The notes under the pieces were generated by a model. That model saw only the letters and a list, made by a program, of their open reading frames with translations, was not told where the DNA came from and did no database searches. Positions 18,746 through 28,134 of a DNA stretch of 64,000 nucleotides are shown here, one piece after another. The position numbers were made by a program, and so were the translations under genes. The stretch comes from Chloroflexota bacterium (GTDB lineage: Bacteria > Chloroflexota > Dehalococcoidia > UBA2979): positions 1-64,000 of the forward strand of contig VGPD01000008.1 in assembly GCA_016875635.1 (NCBI GenBank). The letters are read 5' to 3'. Positions within the stretch are counted from its first letter, which is position 1. The number at the start of each line of letters is the position of its first letter.

Positions 18746-18976
18746 ATGCTGTATTATGTCACTGGTGGTCGGTACGCCGACACCACGTTCAGCACCCTGC
18801 TGGAGCCAGCACCTCCGCTCGGGCCGTTCGCCACGCACGAAGAGGCGCTGGAGGCATGGCGTCAGCGCGCCCGCGCCACCATCGACTTCGCAAGCGTGCG
18901 CTTCCAGATCACGTGGCGGGACGACGCCGGGGAACCGCCCGCCCCCACCCCCCACGCCCCGGGTGCCGTCGCCTGA
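18746..18976 (+). CDS. DUF4170-like small protein
   Basis: MLYYVTGGRYADTTFSTL...GPFATHEEALEAWRQRARATIDFASVRFQI resembles the DUF4170 pattern (YYVVGGEYTDTxF..GPFxTYEEAxxxWRARxWATVD). Confidence 0.6.
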   Translation: MLYYVTGGRYADTTFSTLLEPAPPLGPFATHEEALEAWRQRARATIDFASVRFQITWRDDAGEPPAPTPHAPGAVA

Positions 18977-19046
18977 TCGGAACACAACCCCGCCGAGCAG
19001 CGCGTACCGCGTGGACTCGGTAGGATGCGGCCCGAAGGGGTGGACA

Positions 19047-19286
19047 ATGCAGAAACCGCACGCCGGTAAAGCCGACTACGAGAACGCCTTCCGCGGCTTC
19101 CACTTCCCGATGTCACGCGCCGCGATCCTGAACGCGGGCCGCGACAAGGGAGGCGTCGACCGCGAGGTCGCGATCGTCTTCAAGGCACTCCCTGACCGGA
19201 AATACACCAGCCTGGATGACCTCAAGGAGGCGATCCGCGCGGTGTACCGGACCAGTGGCGTCGAGGACACCGACCTCCCGATCTAG
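19047..19286 (+). CDS. DUF2795-like small protein
   Basis: MQKPHAGKADYENAFRGFHFPMSRAAILNAGRDKGGVDREVAIVFKALPDRKYTSLDDLKEAI; LPDRxYxSxxDLxEAI pattern. Confidence 0.6.
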   Translation: MQKPHAGKADYENAFRGFHFPMSRAAILNAGRDKGGVDREVAIVFKALPDRKYTSLDDLKEAIRAVYRTSGVEDTDLPI

Positions 19287-19299
19287 CCCGGCATCCGGG

Positions 19300-19860
19300 T
19301 TACTTGATGCTGACAAGTTCGACTTCGAACGTCAGCGCTTTGCCGGCAAGCGCGTGGTTGGCATCCACTGTCACGCCACCGGCATCGACCTTCGTGACGA
19401 CGGCAGGCGCACCGCCGATCTGCACCCGGTCCCCCGCTTTGAGGCCAGCTGGCGCCTGGGCCGCGGGGATCGTTACCACCATCTCCTCGCGCCGCTCTCC
19501 GTAGGCCTTGGCAGGTTCGAGGCGGACTTTGTTCTTGTCACCCACCTTGAGCCCCATCACGGCCTCGTCGAAGCCGGCAATGACCTGCCCCGAGCCGACG
19601 GTGAACGAGAGCGGCTCGCGGCCCCTGGAAGAGTCGAACTCGGTGCCATCGTCCAGTGTCCCGCGGTAGTGGACTGAGACGGTGTCCCCATTCTTGACCA
19701 CTCGCTCCCCCTGTTTCACGGTCGCGGTCGCGGAGGCGGTCACGGCCGTCGCGGTGCCGAGGACAGGCTCGCTGTCACCCCCGCAGCCCGCGAGGGCCAG
19801 CGCGACCACGAGGACGGACGTTCCGCCCAGGAGACGCGTCAGGACAAGCTTCCGGCGCAT
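19300..19860 (-). CDS. FKBP-type peptidyl-prolyl isomerase lipoprotein (SlyD-like)
   Basis: Lipobox ALAGC; VKNGDTVSVHYRGTLDDGTEFDSSRGREPLSFTVGSGQVIAGFDEAVMGLKVGDK. Confidence 0.92.
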   Translation of the reverse strand: MRRKLVLTRLLGGTSVLVVALALAGCGGDSEPVLGTATAVTASATATVKQGERVVKNGDTVSVHYRGTLDDGTEFDSSRGREPLSFTVGSGQVIAGFDEAVMGLKVGDKNKVRLEPAKAYGERREEMVVTIPAAQAPAGLKAGDRVQIGGAPAVVTKVDAGGVTVDANHALAGKALTFEVELVSIK

Positions 19861-19950
19861 GGATAGTCGCATTAAAAACGGTACACCGGTGTCCGCAAAG
19901 CCGCCTCTTGCCGGTCGTCGCCGGGGGACACACGGGGGTAGGCTGGACGC

Positions 19951-20559
19951 GTGAGCCCAGCGAGCCGACGTGACCCTAGCCACCTCGCGTGGATCGACCT
20001 CGAGATGACGGGGCTCGATCCCGAGCGGAACGTCATCATCGAAATCGCGACGCTCGTGACCGACCGCGACCTCAATATCCTCGCAGAGGGGCCGTGCCTC
20101 GCCATTGCGCGGACGGAGGTGGAGCTCGCCCGGATGGACACCTGGAACGTGAAGACACACACCCGGTCGGGGCTGCTGACCCGCATCCGGGACGAGGGTG
20201 TCACCATCGCCGAGGCGGAGCGGCAGACGCTCCTCTTCCTGCGGAAGTGGCTGCTGAAGGGGACCTCGCCACTCGCCGGGAACTCGATCGGGCAGGACCG
20301 CCGGTTCCTCCGCCGCGAGATGCCGAAGATCGAGGCGTTCCTGCACTACCGGAATGTGGACGTCTCCACCGTGAAAGAACTCGCACGCCGCTGGTATCCG
20401 GCTCTGCCACCCGCCGAGAAGAAGCAGGCGCACCAGGCGCTGGAGGACATTCGCGAGAGCGTCAACGAACTCCTCTACTACCGCTCTCTGATCTTCCGCC
20501 CGGCTGCCGATGTCACTTCACCCACCTCGACATCCCCGGAATCTGCGGCTCCCACGTAA
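19951..20559 (+). CDS. orn: Oligoribonuclease
   Basis: [38 protein letters not shown]...[14 protein letters not shown]...[22 protein letters not shown] exonuclease motifs. Confidence 0.95.
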   Translation: MSPASRRDPSHLAWIDLEMTGLDPERNVIIEIATLVTDRDLNILAEGPCLAIARTEVELARMDTWNVKTHTRSGLLTRIRDEGVTIAEAERQTLLFLRKWLLKGTSPLAGNSIGQDRRFLRREMPKIEAFLHYRNVDVSTVKELARRWYPALPPAEKKQAHQALEDIRESVNELLYYRSLIFRPAADVTSPTSTSPESAAPT

Positions 20560-20629
20560 CGGCTGACCTCACCCCTCCAGTGGCGCCCCAGCCTGTCGAT
20601 AATCCTGGTTGGCTGGATGGAGCGGAGTG

Positions 20630-21139
20630 ATGGACGGGGACAGATCGGCTTCGGTACGAGCATGGCACGCGAGCCGCTCGGACGGATCGCGCCACCTGGA
20701 TGCTGAGTCCGGGCACTCGCCTCTGGTCGCCTCGGTCATGTCGCGCCCCCTGGTCACCATCCCGGCACACGCGTCGCTGCAGCATGCGCGCGCAGTGATG
20801 CGGGAACACGGCATCCATCACCTGTTGTTGGAAGACCAGGAGCGGATCGTCGCGATTGTCTCTGACCGCGACGTCGACCATGCGCTCTCTCCGTGGGCGG
20901 ACGGGCCGGCGGCCACCCGGCGAGACGACGACACGCTGAAGCGCCCCGTCTATTCGTGCGCGACGTTCTCCATGTACACGATTCGGCATGACGCCCCGCT
21001 CGAAGAGGCCGCGGCGGTACTGCTCGCCCATGCGATCTCCGCGTTGCCAGTGGTCGGCGAAGACGGCGGGATCGCCGGCATCGTGACCATGAGAGACATG
21101 CTGCGAGAGTTACTGGCTTGTCGCGTCGTGACTCAGTGA
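20630..21139 (+). CDS. CBS domain protein
   Basis: VASVMSRPLVTIPAHASLQHARAVMREHGIHHLLLED...AHAISALPVVGEDGGIAGIVTMRDMLREL. Confidence 0.88.
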   Translation: MDGDRSASVRAWHASRSDGSRHLDAESGHSPLVASVMSRPLVTIPAHASLQHARAVMREHGIHHLLLEDQERIVAIVSDRDVDHALSPWADGPAATRRDDDTLKRPVYSCATFSMYTIRHDAPLEEAAAVLLAHAISALPVVGEDGGIAGIVTMRDMLRELLACRVVTQ

Positions 21140-21408
21140 CGCCCGGCGGAGTGGCCGCGCAAGCGTCCACGCCTCGGCTGCCACGCCGGAAGAGGTAGCG
21201 AGCGCGGCACCTACCCCGGGCGGTGGTGTTCGTCGCGCTGGCGCTGAAGGCTTCACAGGCCTGCTCGCGAAGCGTGTCGAGGCGGGCGGCGGAGGCGGGT
21301 GCAGCACCGGGTGGCGCTGGCGAATTCGATGGGCAGGTGTGACACACGGCCGCGTCACCCTCCGCTCCGACCGAAGCCACCCGGCCCGGGTGACAGTATC
21401 CTGCGAGC

Positions 21409-21594
21409 ATGAGCGACACTGTAAACCGCCTCGTTGTCATCGCCGGGACGGCGCTGCTGGCGCTGTCGCTGGTGACGTGGATGGTGCTCTCCGGACTGAA
21501 CCGCCCGATGTCGTTCCGTCTGACCGTCGCACCGGTCGCGCTCGGCGTGGTGCTGGTCGCGGTGGGGATCCTCGGCTGGGCGGTCGCGGCATGA
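21409..21594 (+). CDS. Small membrane protein
   Basis: 61 aa with two hydrophobic helices; ATGA overlap with the downstream SIS gene. Confidence 0.6.
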   Translation: MSDTVNRLVVIAGTALLALSLVTWMVLSGLNRPMSFRLTVAPVALGVVLVAVGILGWAVAA

Positions 21595-22643
21595 GCGGGC
21601 GGCGCATTCAGGAATACCGGCTGTACGAGGCGATCCAGCGACAGCCAGCGGAACTGACCCGATTGTTGAAGGCGAGCGAGCCGATCGATCTGGCCGCGGA
21701 GGCGCTGGGCGGAGCGCGCCGTGTGTTCTGCGTCGGCATCGGCACTTCATGGAACGCCGCCAGCGTGGCGGCGAACTTGCTGGGCCGCGCCGGCGTCGAT
21801 GCGCGCGCGTGGTCCAGCGCCGATTTCGTGCATTACCCTCCGAAACTGACGCCAGACGACGCGGCCATTGTGTTCACACACTCAGGGATGAAGCAGTACT
21901 CGCGTGCCGCCATCGATCTGCTCGGCGCAACGCGTACACCCCTGGTCCTCGTCACCAGTACCGAGTCGGAGATCAAGGCAGGCACGCTGCCTATGGGGAC
22001 GACCGTGCTACGCACCGTCGCGCGTGAGCAGAGCGCGATGTTCACGGTCTCGCACACCGCCGCGATGTTCCTGGCGGCGCGCGTCGCCGACACGCTTCGC
22101 ACCGGCTGTGTCGGCGACCTCGGCGCGGTCCCGTACGCCGTTGAGGCGGCGCTGGGTCTGGAGCCGGAGGTCGTCGCGCTGGCGGACGCCTGGCACGCGA
22201 AGCGGACGCTGGTCGCGCTCGGCGCGGGCCCGCACGAAGCCACCGCCCACGAAGCCGCCATCAAGATCGCGGAAGCGGCACGCCGTCCTGTCCGAGGGCA
22301 CGCAGTCGAGCAGTTCCTTCACGGCCCGCAGGTGCAGGTCGAGAGCAGCGACGCTTTCCTCATCTTCGCTGGCGCGGGAGCGGGACTCGAGCGGACACGC
22401 GAGGCTGCGGCATTCGTCCAGACGCTCGGCAGCGAGGTCGCATGGGTCTCGCCGGTGGCGGCTCCGGACTCTGCGTGCCACCTCGCGGTCCCGGACGTGG
22501 GCGAGGCGCTCGCGCCGCTCGTCGAGGTCATCCCCGCACAACTGCTCGCCGGGCACCTCGCCGCCATCGAGGCCGTGGACGCCGACAACTTCCGCCGCGA
22601 CGACCCAGCGTTCGGCGCGGCGCGCGCGGCGATCAGGCTCTGA
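21591..22643 (+). CDS. SIS domain protein (GlmS isomerase-domain-like)
   Basis: RRVFCVGIGTSWNAASVAANLL...IVFTHSGMKQYSRAAIDLL...VALGAGPHEATAHEAAIKIAEAARRPVRGHAVEQFLHGP. Confidence 0.9.
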   Translation: MSGRRIQEYRLYEAIQRQPAELTRLLKASEPIDLAAEALGGARRVFCVGIGTSWNAASVAANLLGRAGVDARAWSSADFVHYPPKLTPDDAAIVFTHSGMKQYSRAAIDLLGATRTPLVLVTSTESEIKAGTLPMGTTVLRTVAREQSAMFTVSHTAAMFLAARVADTLRTGCVGDLGAVPYAVEAALGLEPEVVALADAWHAKRTLVALGAGPHEATAHEAAIKIAEAARRPVRGHAVEQFLHGPQVQVESSDAFLIFAGAGAGLERTREAAAFVQTLGSEVAWVSPVAAPDSACHLAVPDVGEALAPLVEVIPAQLLAGHLAAIEAVDADNFRRDDPAFGAARAAIRL

Positions 22644-22682
22644 CCATACCGGTACTCGACCGGCCACGAGAGGAGTACGACT

Positions 22683-23111
22683 GTGATCACTGAAGTCGAC
22701 ATCCGAGTCCGCTCCACGGATATGGACGCGGACGGGATCGTCAACAACGCCCGCTATTTCGAATATTTCGAACAAGCTCGCCTCGAACACCTGGTGGCGA
22801 TCGGACTCGTGAAACGTCCTCGACCTCCCGGGGAGCGCAGCCGGCCTTTCACGCTTGCCGAGACGAAATGCCGCTACAAGGCTCCGACGTCTCACCGAGA
22901 CGCACTTGTCGTGCGAGCATGGACGCAACAGGTCGGCAACCGGAGCTTCATCCTCGGATACGAGATCGTCCGCAGCGAGGACGGCGCCGTCGTTGCTGAA
23001 GGTAGCTCTGCACAGGTCTGGCTCGACGCCGACGGTCGACCCACACCGCTCGATGGCGAGACGCGGGCTAGCCTCGTCCATTCGATCGAAGAGCGCCCAC
23101 CGAAGTCCTGA
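22683..23111 (+). CDS. 4HBT-type acyl-CoA thioesterase
   Basis: VRSTDMDADGIVNNARYFEYFEQARLEHL hot-dog signature. Confidence 0.9.
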   Translation: MITEVDIRVRSTDMDADGIVNNARYFEYFEQARLEHLVAIGLVKRPRPPGERSRPFTLAETKCRYKAPTSHRDALVVRAWTQQVGNRSFILGYEIVRSEDGAVVAEGSSAQVWLDADGRPTPLDGETRASLVHSIEERPPKS

Positions 23112-23144
23112 AGCGCCAACGCACACCGCGACTATGCTCCAGCC

Positions 23145-23555
23145 ATGGCTGGCTACTCCGGCACGCCGCTTGTCCAGAAACTCGGGATCGAGCCGGGCCA
23201 CCGCCTGCTGCTCATCGGCGCACCCGAAGGCTTCGACGCCACGCTTGGCGCGTTGCCGGAGGGCGTGACGGTCCGCCGAGCGGCGCGCGGGACAGCGGAC
23301 GTCGTGGTGCTGTTCACCGCGCAGCGGGCACTCCTCGAGGCCCGCATCGACACGCTGGGGGCGGCGGTGTTCCCGGACGGCGCAGTCTGGGTTGCCTGGC
23401 CGAAGAAGACGGCGAAGGTGCCAACGGACATGACGGAGGATGTCGTGCGAGAGGTCTGCCTGCCGCGCGGGCTCGTCGACAACAAGGTGTGCGCCATCGA
23501 CGAGACGTGGTCGGGACTGCGCGTCGCCCACCGGGTTGAGCGCCGGCAGAGGTAG
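23145..23555 (+). CDS. DUF3052 family protein
   Basis: GYSGTPLVQKLGIEPGHRLLLIGAPEGF...VWVAWPKKTAKVPTDMTEDVVREVCLPRGLVDNKVCAIDETWSGLR. Confidence 0.85.
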   Translation: MAGYSGTPLVQKLGIEPGHRLLLIGAPEGFDATLGALPEGVTVRRAARGTADVVVLFTAQRALLEARIDTLGAAVFPDGAVWVAWPKKTAKVPTDMTEDVVREVCLPRGLVDNKVCAIDETWSGLRVAHRVERRQR

Positions 23556-23665
23556 CGCATCACGGTCGTGGAGCTCCGCCCACCTGTTCCCGCCCCTTCG
23601 CGCGGGTTACGCTCAAGGCATGCCGGCTGTACGACACAGTACTCACAGGAAGCGCGAGGGGTGTG

Positions 23666-23965
23666 ATGGCCATCGACGGGACGTGGAACCTGAACTTGCA
23701 AACGCCCATGGGCGAGCGGCCCGTGGTCGTGCGCCTGGCGGCGGCCGGTGGCGCGCTCAGCGGCGCGATGGTCGGAGCGGCCGGGGAGACGGCGATCTTC
23801 GACGGCGCCTCGGATGGCACCTCCGTGCAATGGAGCGTCATGTTCACCGGCGCGATGGGCGAGATGAAGCTGGACTTCGTCGGCGCGGTCAATGCCGACG
23901 CCATCGCAGGGACCGTGCAGTTTGGCGCGTTCGGCTCGGGAGCATTCACCGGCACAAGAGGCTAA
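23666..23965 (+). CDS. Hypothetical small beta-rich protein
   Basis: MAIDGTWNLNLQTPMGERPVVVRLAAAGGALSG...; alternating beta-like pattern. Confidence 0.6.
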   Translation: MAIDGTWNLNLQTPMGERPVVVRLAAAGGALSGAMVGAAGETAIFDGASDGTSVQWSVMFTGAMGEMKLDFVGAVNADAIAGTVQFGAFGSGAFTGTRG

Positions 23966-23992
23966 CGGCCACCCGACTCCTCGCGGGAAACA

Positions 23993-24019
23993 GAAGGGGC
24001 TCCCTGTGGGAGCCCCTTC
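23993..24019. terminator. Bidirectional stem-loop terminator between convergent genes
   Basis: gaaggggctccc tgt gggagccccttc, 12-bp stem in the convergent gap. Confidence 0.75.
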
Positions 24020-24040
24020 GTCGTGCCTTCCAGTCGCGGG

Positions 24041-25246
24041 CTACCCGCGCGGGAGACCCAGACCACGAGTGGCGATGACGTTCCGCTGGATCTCGGACGT
24101 GCCACCCGCGATCGTCGAAGAGACGGTCGAAAGGTACATCGTCGCCCAGCGGCCCTTCATCGGGGAGTACTCGCTATTGCGGTCGCGCAGGCCGCCGTAG
24201 AGGCCCAGCAACTTCGTGGAGGTCCGCGCGATGCGCTGGCTGAACTCAGTGGCGAACACCTTCGTCATGGACGCCTCGTAGTTGGGGATGAGGCCACGCG
24301 ACTGCATCGAGATCACACGCTGCGACAGGGTCTTCGCCACGGTGGCCTCGATGTACCGGTCCGCGAACTCGAGCCGAGGGGCGTCCACCTGACCCAGGCG
24401 AGTCTTCCCCGACTTCGCGTCCCGCTCCTTCAACAGGTAGTTGCGCAGCGTGTCCAGCATCTTGCGCTGCCCGACCGCGGAGCCGATCGACGAACGCTCG
24501 AAGTCGAGGTGTGTCGCGCCCACGTACCAGCCGCGGTTGATCTCACCCACCGCGTTCTTCACCGGAATCCGGACGTCCTCGAAGAACGTCTCGTTGAAGC
24601 CCCGCGCGTCGCTCATCTGCACGAGCGGGCGGACTTCAATGCCGGGCACATTCATCGGCGACAGGAGGTAGGTGATCCCGCGGTGCTTCGGCGCCTCCGG
24701 ATCGGTGCGCACGAGCATGAAGATCATGTTCGCCAGGTGGGCACCCGAGGTCCAGATCTTCTGGCCGTTGACCACGAAGTCGTCCCCGTCGCGGATCGCC
24801 CGCGTCTGCAGAGAGGCAAGGTCGGAGCCGGAGCCGGGCTCCGAGTACCCCTGACACCAGCGCGTCTCACCGCGCACCATCGGCGGCAAGAACTCCGCCT
24901 TCTGCTCGGGCGTGCCGTGCACCATGATCGTCGAACCGACGTCCGGCACGCCCACGCGCGGTGCGCTCCGCTCCGCGATCGTCTCGTTCAGGATGAACTG
25001 CTCCATCGGCGACAGGTTGGCTCCGCCGTATTCCTTCGGCCACGCGGGCGCGATCCAGCCCTTCTCGACCAGCGCGGCGCGCCACTGCTTCATCGCGTCG
25101 GCACGGGCGCCCGGCGCAACAGGGCCGCCTTCCGAGAACGGGTCGTCGCTGTCGCCAACCGTCAGCGCATCCGGGAAATTCTTCGCGAAGAAGCTCTCCA
25201 CTTCCTTGCGGAAGACGGCCTGCTCCGGGCTGTCAGCGAAGTCCAT
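24041..25246 (-). CDS. Acyl-CoA dehydrogenase
   Basis: WPKEYGGANLSPMEQFILNETIA, GYSEPGSGSDLASLQTRAIRDGDDFVVNGQKIWTSGAHLANMIFMLVRTD, IAGGTSEIQRNVIATRGLGLPR. Confidence 0.95.
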   Translation of the reverse strand: MDFADSPEQAVFRKEVESFFAKNFPDALTVGDSDDPFSEGGPVAPGARADAMKQWRAALVEKGWIAPAWPKEYGGANLSPMEQFILNETIAERSAPRVGVPDVGSTIMVHGTPEQKAEFLPPMVRGETRWCQGYSEPGSGSDLASLQTRAIRDGDDFVVNGQKIWTSGAHLANMIFMLVRTDPEAPKHRGITYLLSPMNVPGIEVRPLVQMSDARGFNETFFEDVRIPVKNAVGEINRGWYVGATHLDFERSSIGSAVGQRKMLDTLRNYLLKERDAKSGKTRLGQVDAPRLEFADRYIEATVAKTLSQRVISMQSRGLIPNYEASMTKVFATEFSQRIARTSTKLLGLYGGLRDRNSEYSPMKGRWATMYLSTVSSTIAGGTSEIQRNVIATRGLGLPRG

Positions 25247-25414
25247 CGTTATATCCCCTCACGTACTCCGCTCTCGCACAGTCCTGAATGCTACCGGCTG
25301 AATGATGGGCTTTCTACTTAACGTGAGGGTCTGCGCCATAACGTTCCGCATCGGACAGCCCTGCGTGGATTCGCCCATCACGAGTGTGAACGCCGAGGGA
25401 GCGCCGGACGAAAA

Positions 25415-25442
25415 AAATCGAGCGGCAATTGCCGCTCGATTT
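25415..25442 (-). terminator. Intrinsic terminator (28-bp perfect palindrome plus T-tract on the minus strand)
   Basis: aaatcgagcggcaattgccgctcgattt; the minus-strand 3' side runs into TTTTTTT. Confidence 0.85.
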
Positions 25443-25475
25443 GGATGGACATGCGGTGGCAGGCGACCCTGTGAG

Positions 25476-25501
25476 GGGTCCGTCACCTCAGTGACGGACC
25501 C
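25476..25501. terminator. Second stem-loop immediately downstream of the acyl-CoA dehydrogenase gene
   Basis: gggtccgtcac ctca gtgacggaccc, 11-bp perfect stem. Confidence 0.6.
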
Positions 25502-25513
25502 TGGTCGCGGTGA

Positions 25514-26731
25514 CTACTCGACGGTCTTGCCGGCGGCCTCGGCCTCGTCGCGGCCCAGGCCCATGCGACGCGCCATCAGCACCTTCTGCACGTCCGCCGT
25601 GCCACCCGGGTGCAGCGCGGTGATCGCCCCGCGGTGGTAGGCGTCCAGTGTCCCATCGGAGAAGTCGAACGCGCCGCCGTTGATCAGCGACGCGGGGCCA
25701 AACAACTCCTGCAGGTTGGTCGTGATCTCCAGGCCGTGGAGTTTCCGGTAGTACGAGGACTGCGAGCCCTCGTACGACATCTTCTGGTGCGTCCGGTTCA
25801 TCCAGTAGTTCCGCAGACCGAACAACCGGGATACTTCCGTGTCCACGAAGATGTCCGCCAGGCGGTCACGCGCCTCCGGGTCCTCGATTAACGGGCGGCC
25901 GTTCCGCTGCTGCGTCTTCGACCATTCGACCGCGCGCCCGAACCACTTGTTCCGCTCGATCGAACCGCCGCCGCCGTGCTCCAGCTCCAGGTGCGTGCTC
26001 GCCACCTGCCAGCCGTTGTTCACCCCGCCGACCAGGTTCTTCGCCGGGACGCGCGCGTCCTCGAAGTACACCGTGTTCTTCACCGACGAGCCGACGCCCT
26101 CGCCGCCGTCGCCGAGCAGGTCCATTGGCACGATCGTCACGCCGGGGGTGTCCGTCGGGATCATGAACCATGAGACGTTACGGTGGCGCGGGCCGGTCGG
26201 GTCCGTGCGCGTGAACGTCCACAGCATGTCCGGCTTGTGCGAGCCACCCACGTAGATCTTCGTCCCGTTGATGACGTAGTCGTCACCGTCGCGGATCGCG
26301 TCCGTCTTCGTGCCCGCGAGGTCGGAGCCCGCCTCCGGGGCCGTCAGCAACTGCCACGTCACAACCTCGCCCTTGAAGATCGGGGGCAGGAAGCGCTGCT
26401 TCTGCTCCTCCGTACCCCAGACAAGGATGCTCGCGCCGCCAAGGCGCCCGCCGCTGTCGTAGTACGGGGGCAGGCCAACGCCGAATTTGTCCAGCTCCTC
26501 GTGCAGGATGACCGACTGCTCGAAGTTCAGGCCCCCTCCGCCGTATTCCTTCGGGGCGGTCGGACGGAGCCAGCCCTTCGTGCCGAGGTCGCGGCCGACC
26601 TGTCGCATCTTGGCGTAGTTCTCGTCCGAGTCGTGGTCGCCCTCGATCTTCGGAACGTGGGTCTCGGCCCAAGCGCGGACCTCCTTGCGGAAGGCCTCCT
26701 GTTCCGGCGTGTAGGAAGGTTTGAAGTCCAC
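25514..26731 (-). CDS. Acyl-CoA dehydrogenase
   Basis: PKEYGGGGLNFEQSVILHEEL, LLTAPEAGSDLAGTKTDAIRDGDDYVINGTKIYVGGSHKPDMLWTFTRTDP. Confidence 0.95.
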   Translation of the reverse strand: MDFKPSYTPEQEAFRKEVRAWAETHVPKIEGDHDSDENYAKMRQVGRDLGTKGWLRPTAPKEYGGGGLNFEQSVILHEELDKFGVGLPPYYDSGGRLGGASILVWGTEEQKQRFLPPIFKGEVVTWQLLTAPEAGSDLAGTKTDAIRDGDDYVINGTKIYVGGSHKPDMLWTFTRTDPTGPRHRNVSWFMIPTDTPGVTIVPMDLLGDGGEGVGSSVKNTVYFEDARVPAKNLVGGVNNGWQVASTHLELEHGGGGSIERNKWFGRAVEWSKTQQRNGRPLIEDPEARDRLADIFVDTEVSRLFGLRNYWMNRTHQKMSYEGSQSSYYRKLHGLEITTNLQELFGPASLINGGAFDFSDGTLDAYHRGAITALHPGGTADVQKVLMARRMGLGRDEAEAAGKTVE

Positions 26732-26850
26732 GGCTCACCCCGCTGGTTACTCATGACGTCTCTGATGGGCGTCACGCATGTTATGGCGTTTGTATAGCAG
26801 AAAAAATAAGGGAACAGACGTCCCCGCAGCGAAGATCTTCCAAAACGCGT

Positions 26851-26997
26851 TTACGCGTCCGCTTCGCCCTTCCGGTCGGGGGCCGTGCGGTGGAGACCCG
26901 ATCGCGTCCCACCGGTGAACGCCATCGCGGCCGAGCCCACAGCCCAGATCATGACGACAGCGCTGACAGCGAACGGAATCGCGGGCGGGACGGTCAT
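26851..26997 (-). CDS. Small single-TM protein
   Basis: MTVPPAIPFAVSAVVMIWAVGSAAMAFTGGTRSGLHRTAPDRKGEADA. Confidence 0.45.
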   Translation of the reverse strand: MTVPPAIPFAVSAVVMIWAVGSAAMAFTGGTRSGLHRTAPDRKGEADA

Positions 26998-27142
26998 CGA
27001 TGGCTCCTCACACGGGTCACGCAGGCGACTGCGAACCCGGAGGCGGGTGCAGTCCCGTCGTTGCCGCACAGTTTCGCGCCTGGAGCTCCTGGCGTGAAGC
27101 CGCCCGCCGGGCATCCATAACAAGTCTCGTCACCGCCGGGCG

Positions 27143-28060
27143 CTACGCCAGGGCTTCGCGCAGCCGCTTCGCCGCCACATCCACCGTTTCCAGGCCATGC
27201 GGGAAGAGGTGGGCCGCCGTGAAGAACGTGTGGATCTGCCCGGGGTGCCGGGTGAGGGTCACATGAACGCCGGCGGCCTCGAGCGCCGCGGCGTACGCCT
27301 CGCCTTCGTCACGCAGCGGGTCGAACTCGGCGACGTGGATGTCGGCAGGCGGCAGGTCCGCGAGGCTTTCCGCGAAGAGCGGAGAGATCGAGGGGTGCGC
27401 ACGGTCGACACCCGCCGGGGCGTAGTGGTCGTAAAACCACTCCATCGACGACCTCGTAAGCAGATAGCCGTCAGCGTTCTGCGAGTACGAGGCCGTCAGC
27501 ATGCGGCAGTCCGTGACAGGGACGACCAGCAGCTGATGGCGGAAGGCCGTGCCGCCTCGCTCGCGCGAGAGCAGCGTGACCGCCGCCGCGAGGTTTGCTC
27601 CGGCGCTGACGCCGCCGATCGCAATGCGGGTCTGATCCCCGCCGTAGCGTGCGGCGTTCTGCCACGCCCAGACGGCGGTCGCGTAGGCGTCGTCGACTGC
27701 AGCGGGGTACGGGTTCTCCGGCGCGAGGCGGTAGTCGACGCTGATGACAATGACCCCAGCACCTACGCAGAGCCGGCGGGCAGTTGGGTCGTCGTGCTCG
27801 ATACTCCCGACCACCCAGCCACCGCCGTGATACCAGACCAGCACGGGCAGGTTCGGGGCGTCTGAGGGGTAGTAGAGGCGGATCGGGATCGGGCCCTCCG
27901 GGCCAAACACTTCCATGTCCTCGACTCGGGCGACCTCGGGGCCTGGCGGCGCGAAAGCACGGGCGGCGCGGGCCTCCTTCGGAGTCAATGTGTGCGTCGC
28001 CGGCGCGCCAAGGGCCGCGACCTGGTCGAGAAACGCCTGCGCGGCTGGATCCAGCGGCAT
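27143..28060 (-). CDS. Alpha/beta hydrolase, HSL-type esterase
   Basis: LVWYHGGGWVVGSIEHDD, VDYRLAPENPYPAAVDDAY, IAIGGVSAGANLAAAV. Confidence 0.93.
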   Translation of the reverse strand: MPLDPAAQAFLDQVAALGAPATHTLTPKEARAARAFAPPGPEVARVEDMEVFGPEGPIPIRLYYPSDAPNLPVLVWYHGGGWVVGSIEHDDPTARRLCVGAGVIVISVDYRLAPENPYPAAVDDAYATAVWAWQNAARYGGDQTRIAIGGVSAGANLAAAVTLLSRERGGTAFRHQLLVVPVTDCRMLTASYSQNADGYLLTRSSMEWFYDHYAPAGVDRAHPSISPLFAESLADLPPADIHVAEFDPLRDEGEAYAAALEAAGVHVTLTRHPGQIHTFFTAAHLFPHGLETVDVAAKRLREALA

Positions 28061-28134
28061 CGAGTCCCCCTCCGCACTGAGGCCCGGGTTCTACCACACG
28101 CGACCGGCTGGCTTCCAACCAGACCTCAGGCGGT

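Noticed and set aside
24041-26731. Two adjacent acyl-CoA dehydrogenases as a heterotetrameric FadE pair in one operon
   Set aside because: They are co-directional, but separated by a strong T-tailed terminator and a leader gap, so a co-transcribed pair is not supported.
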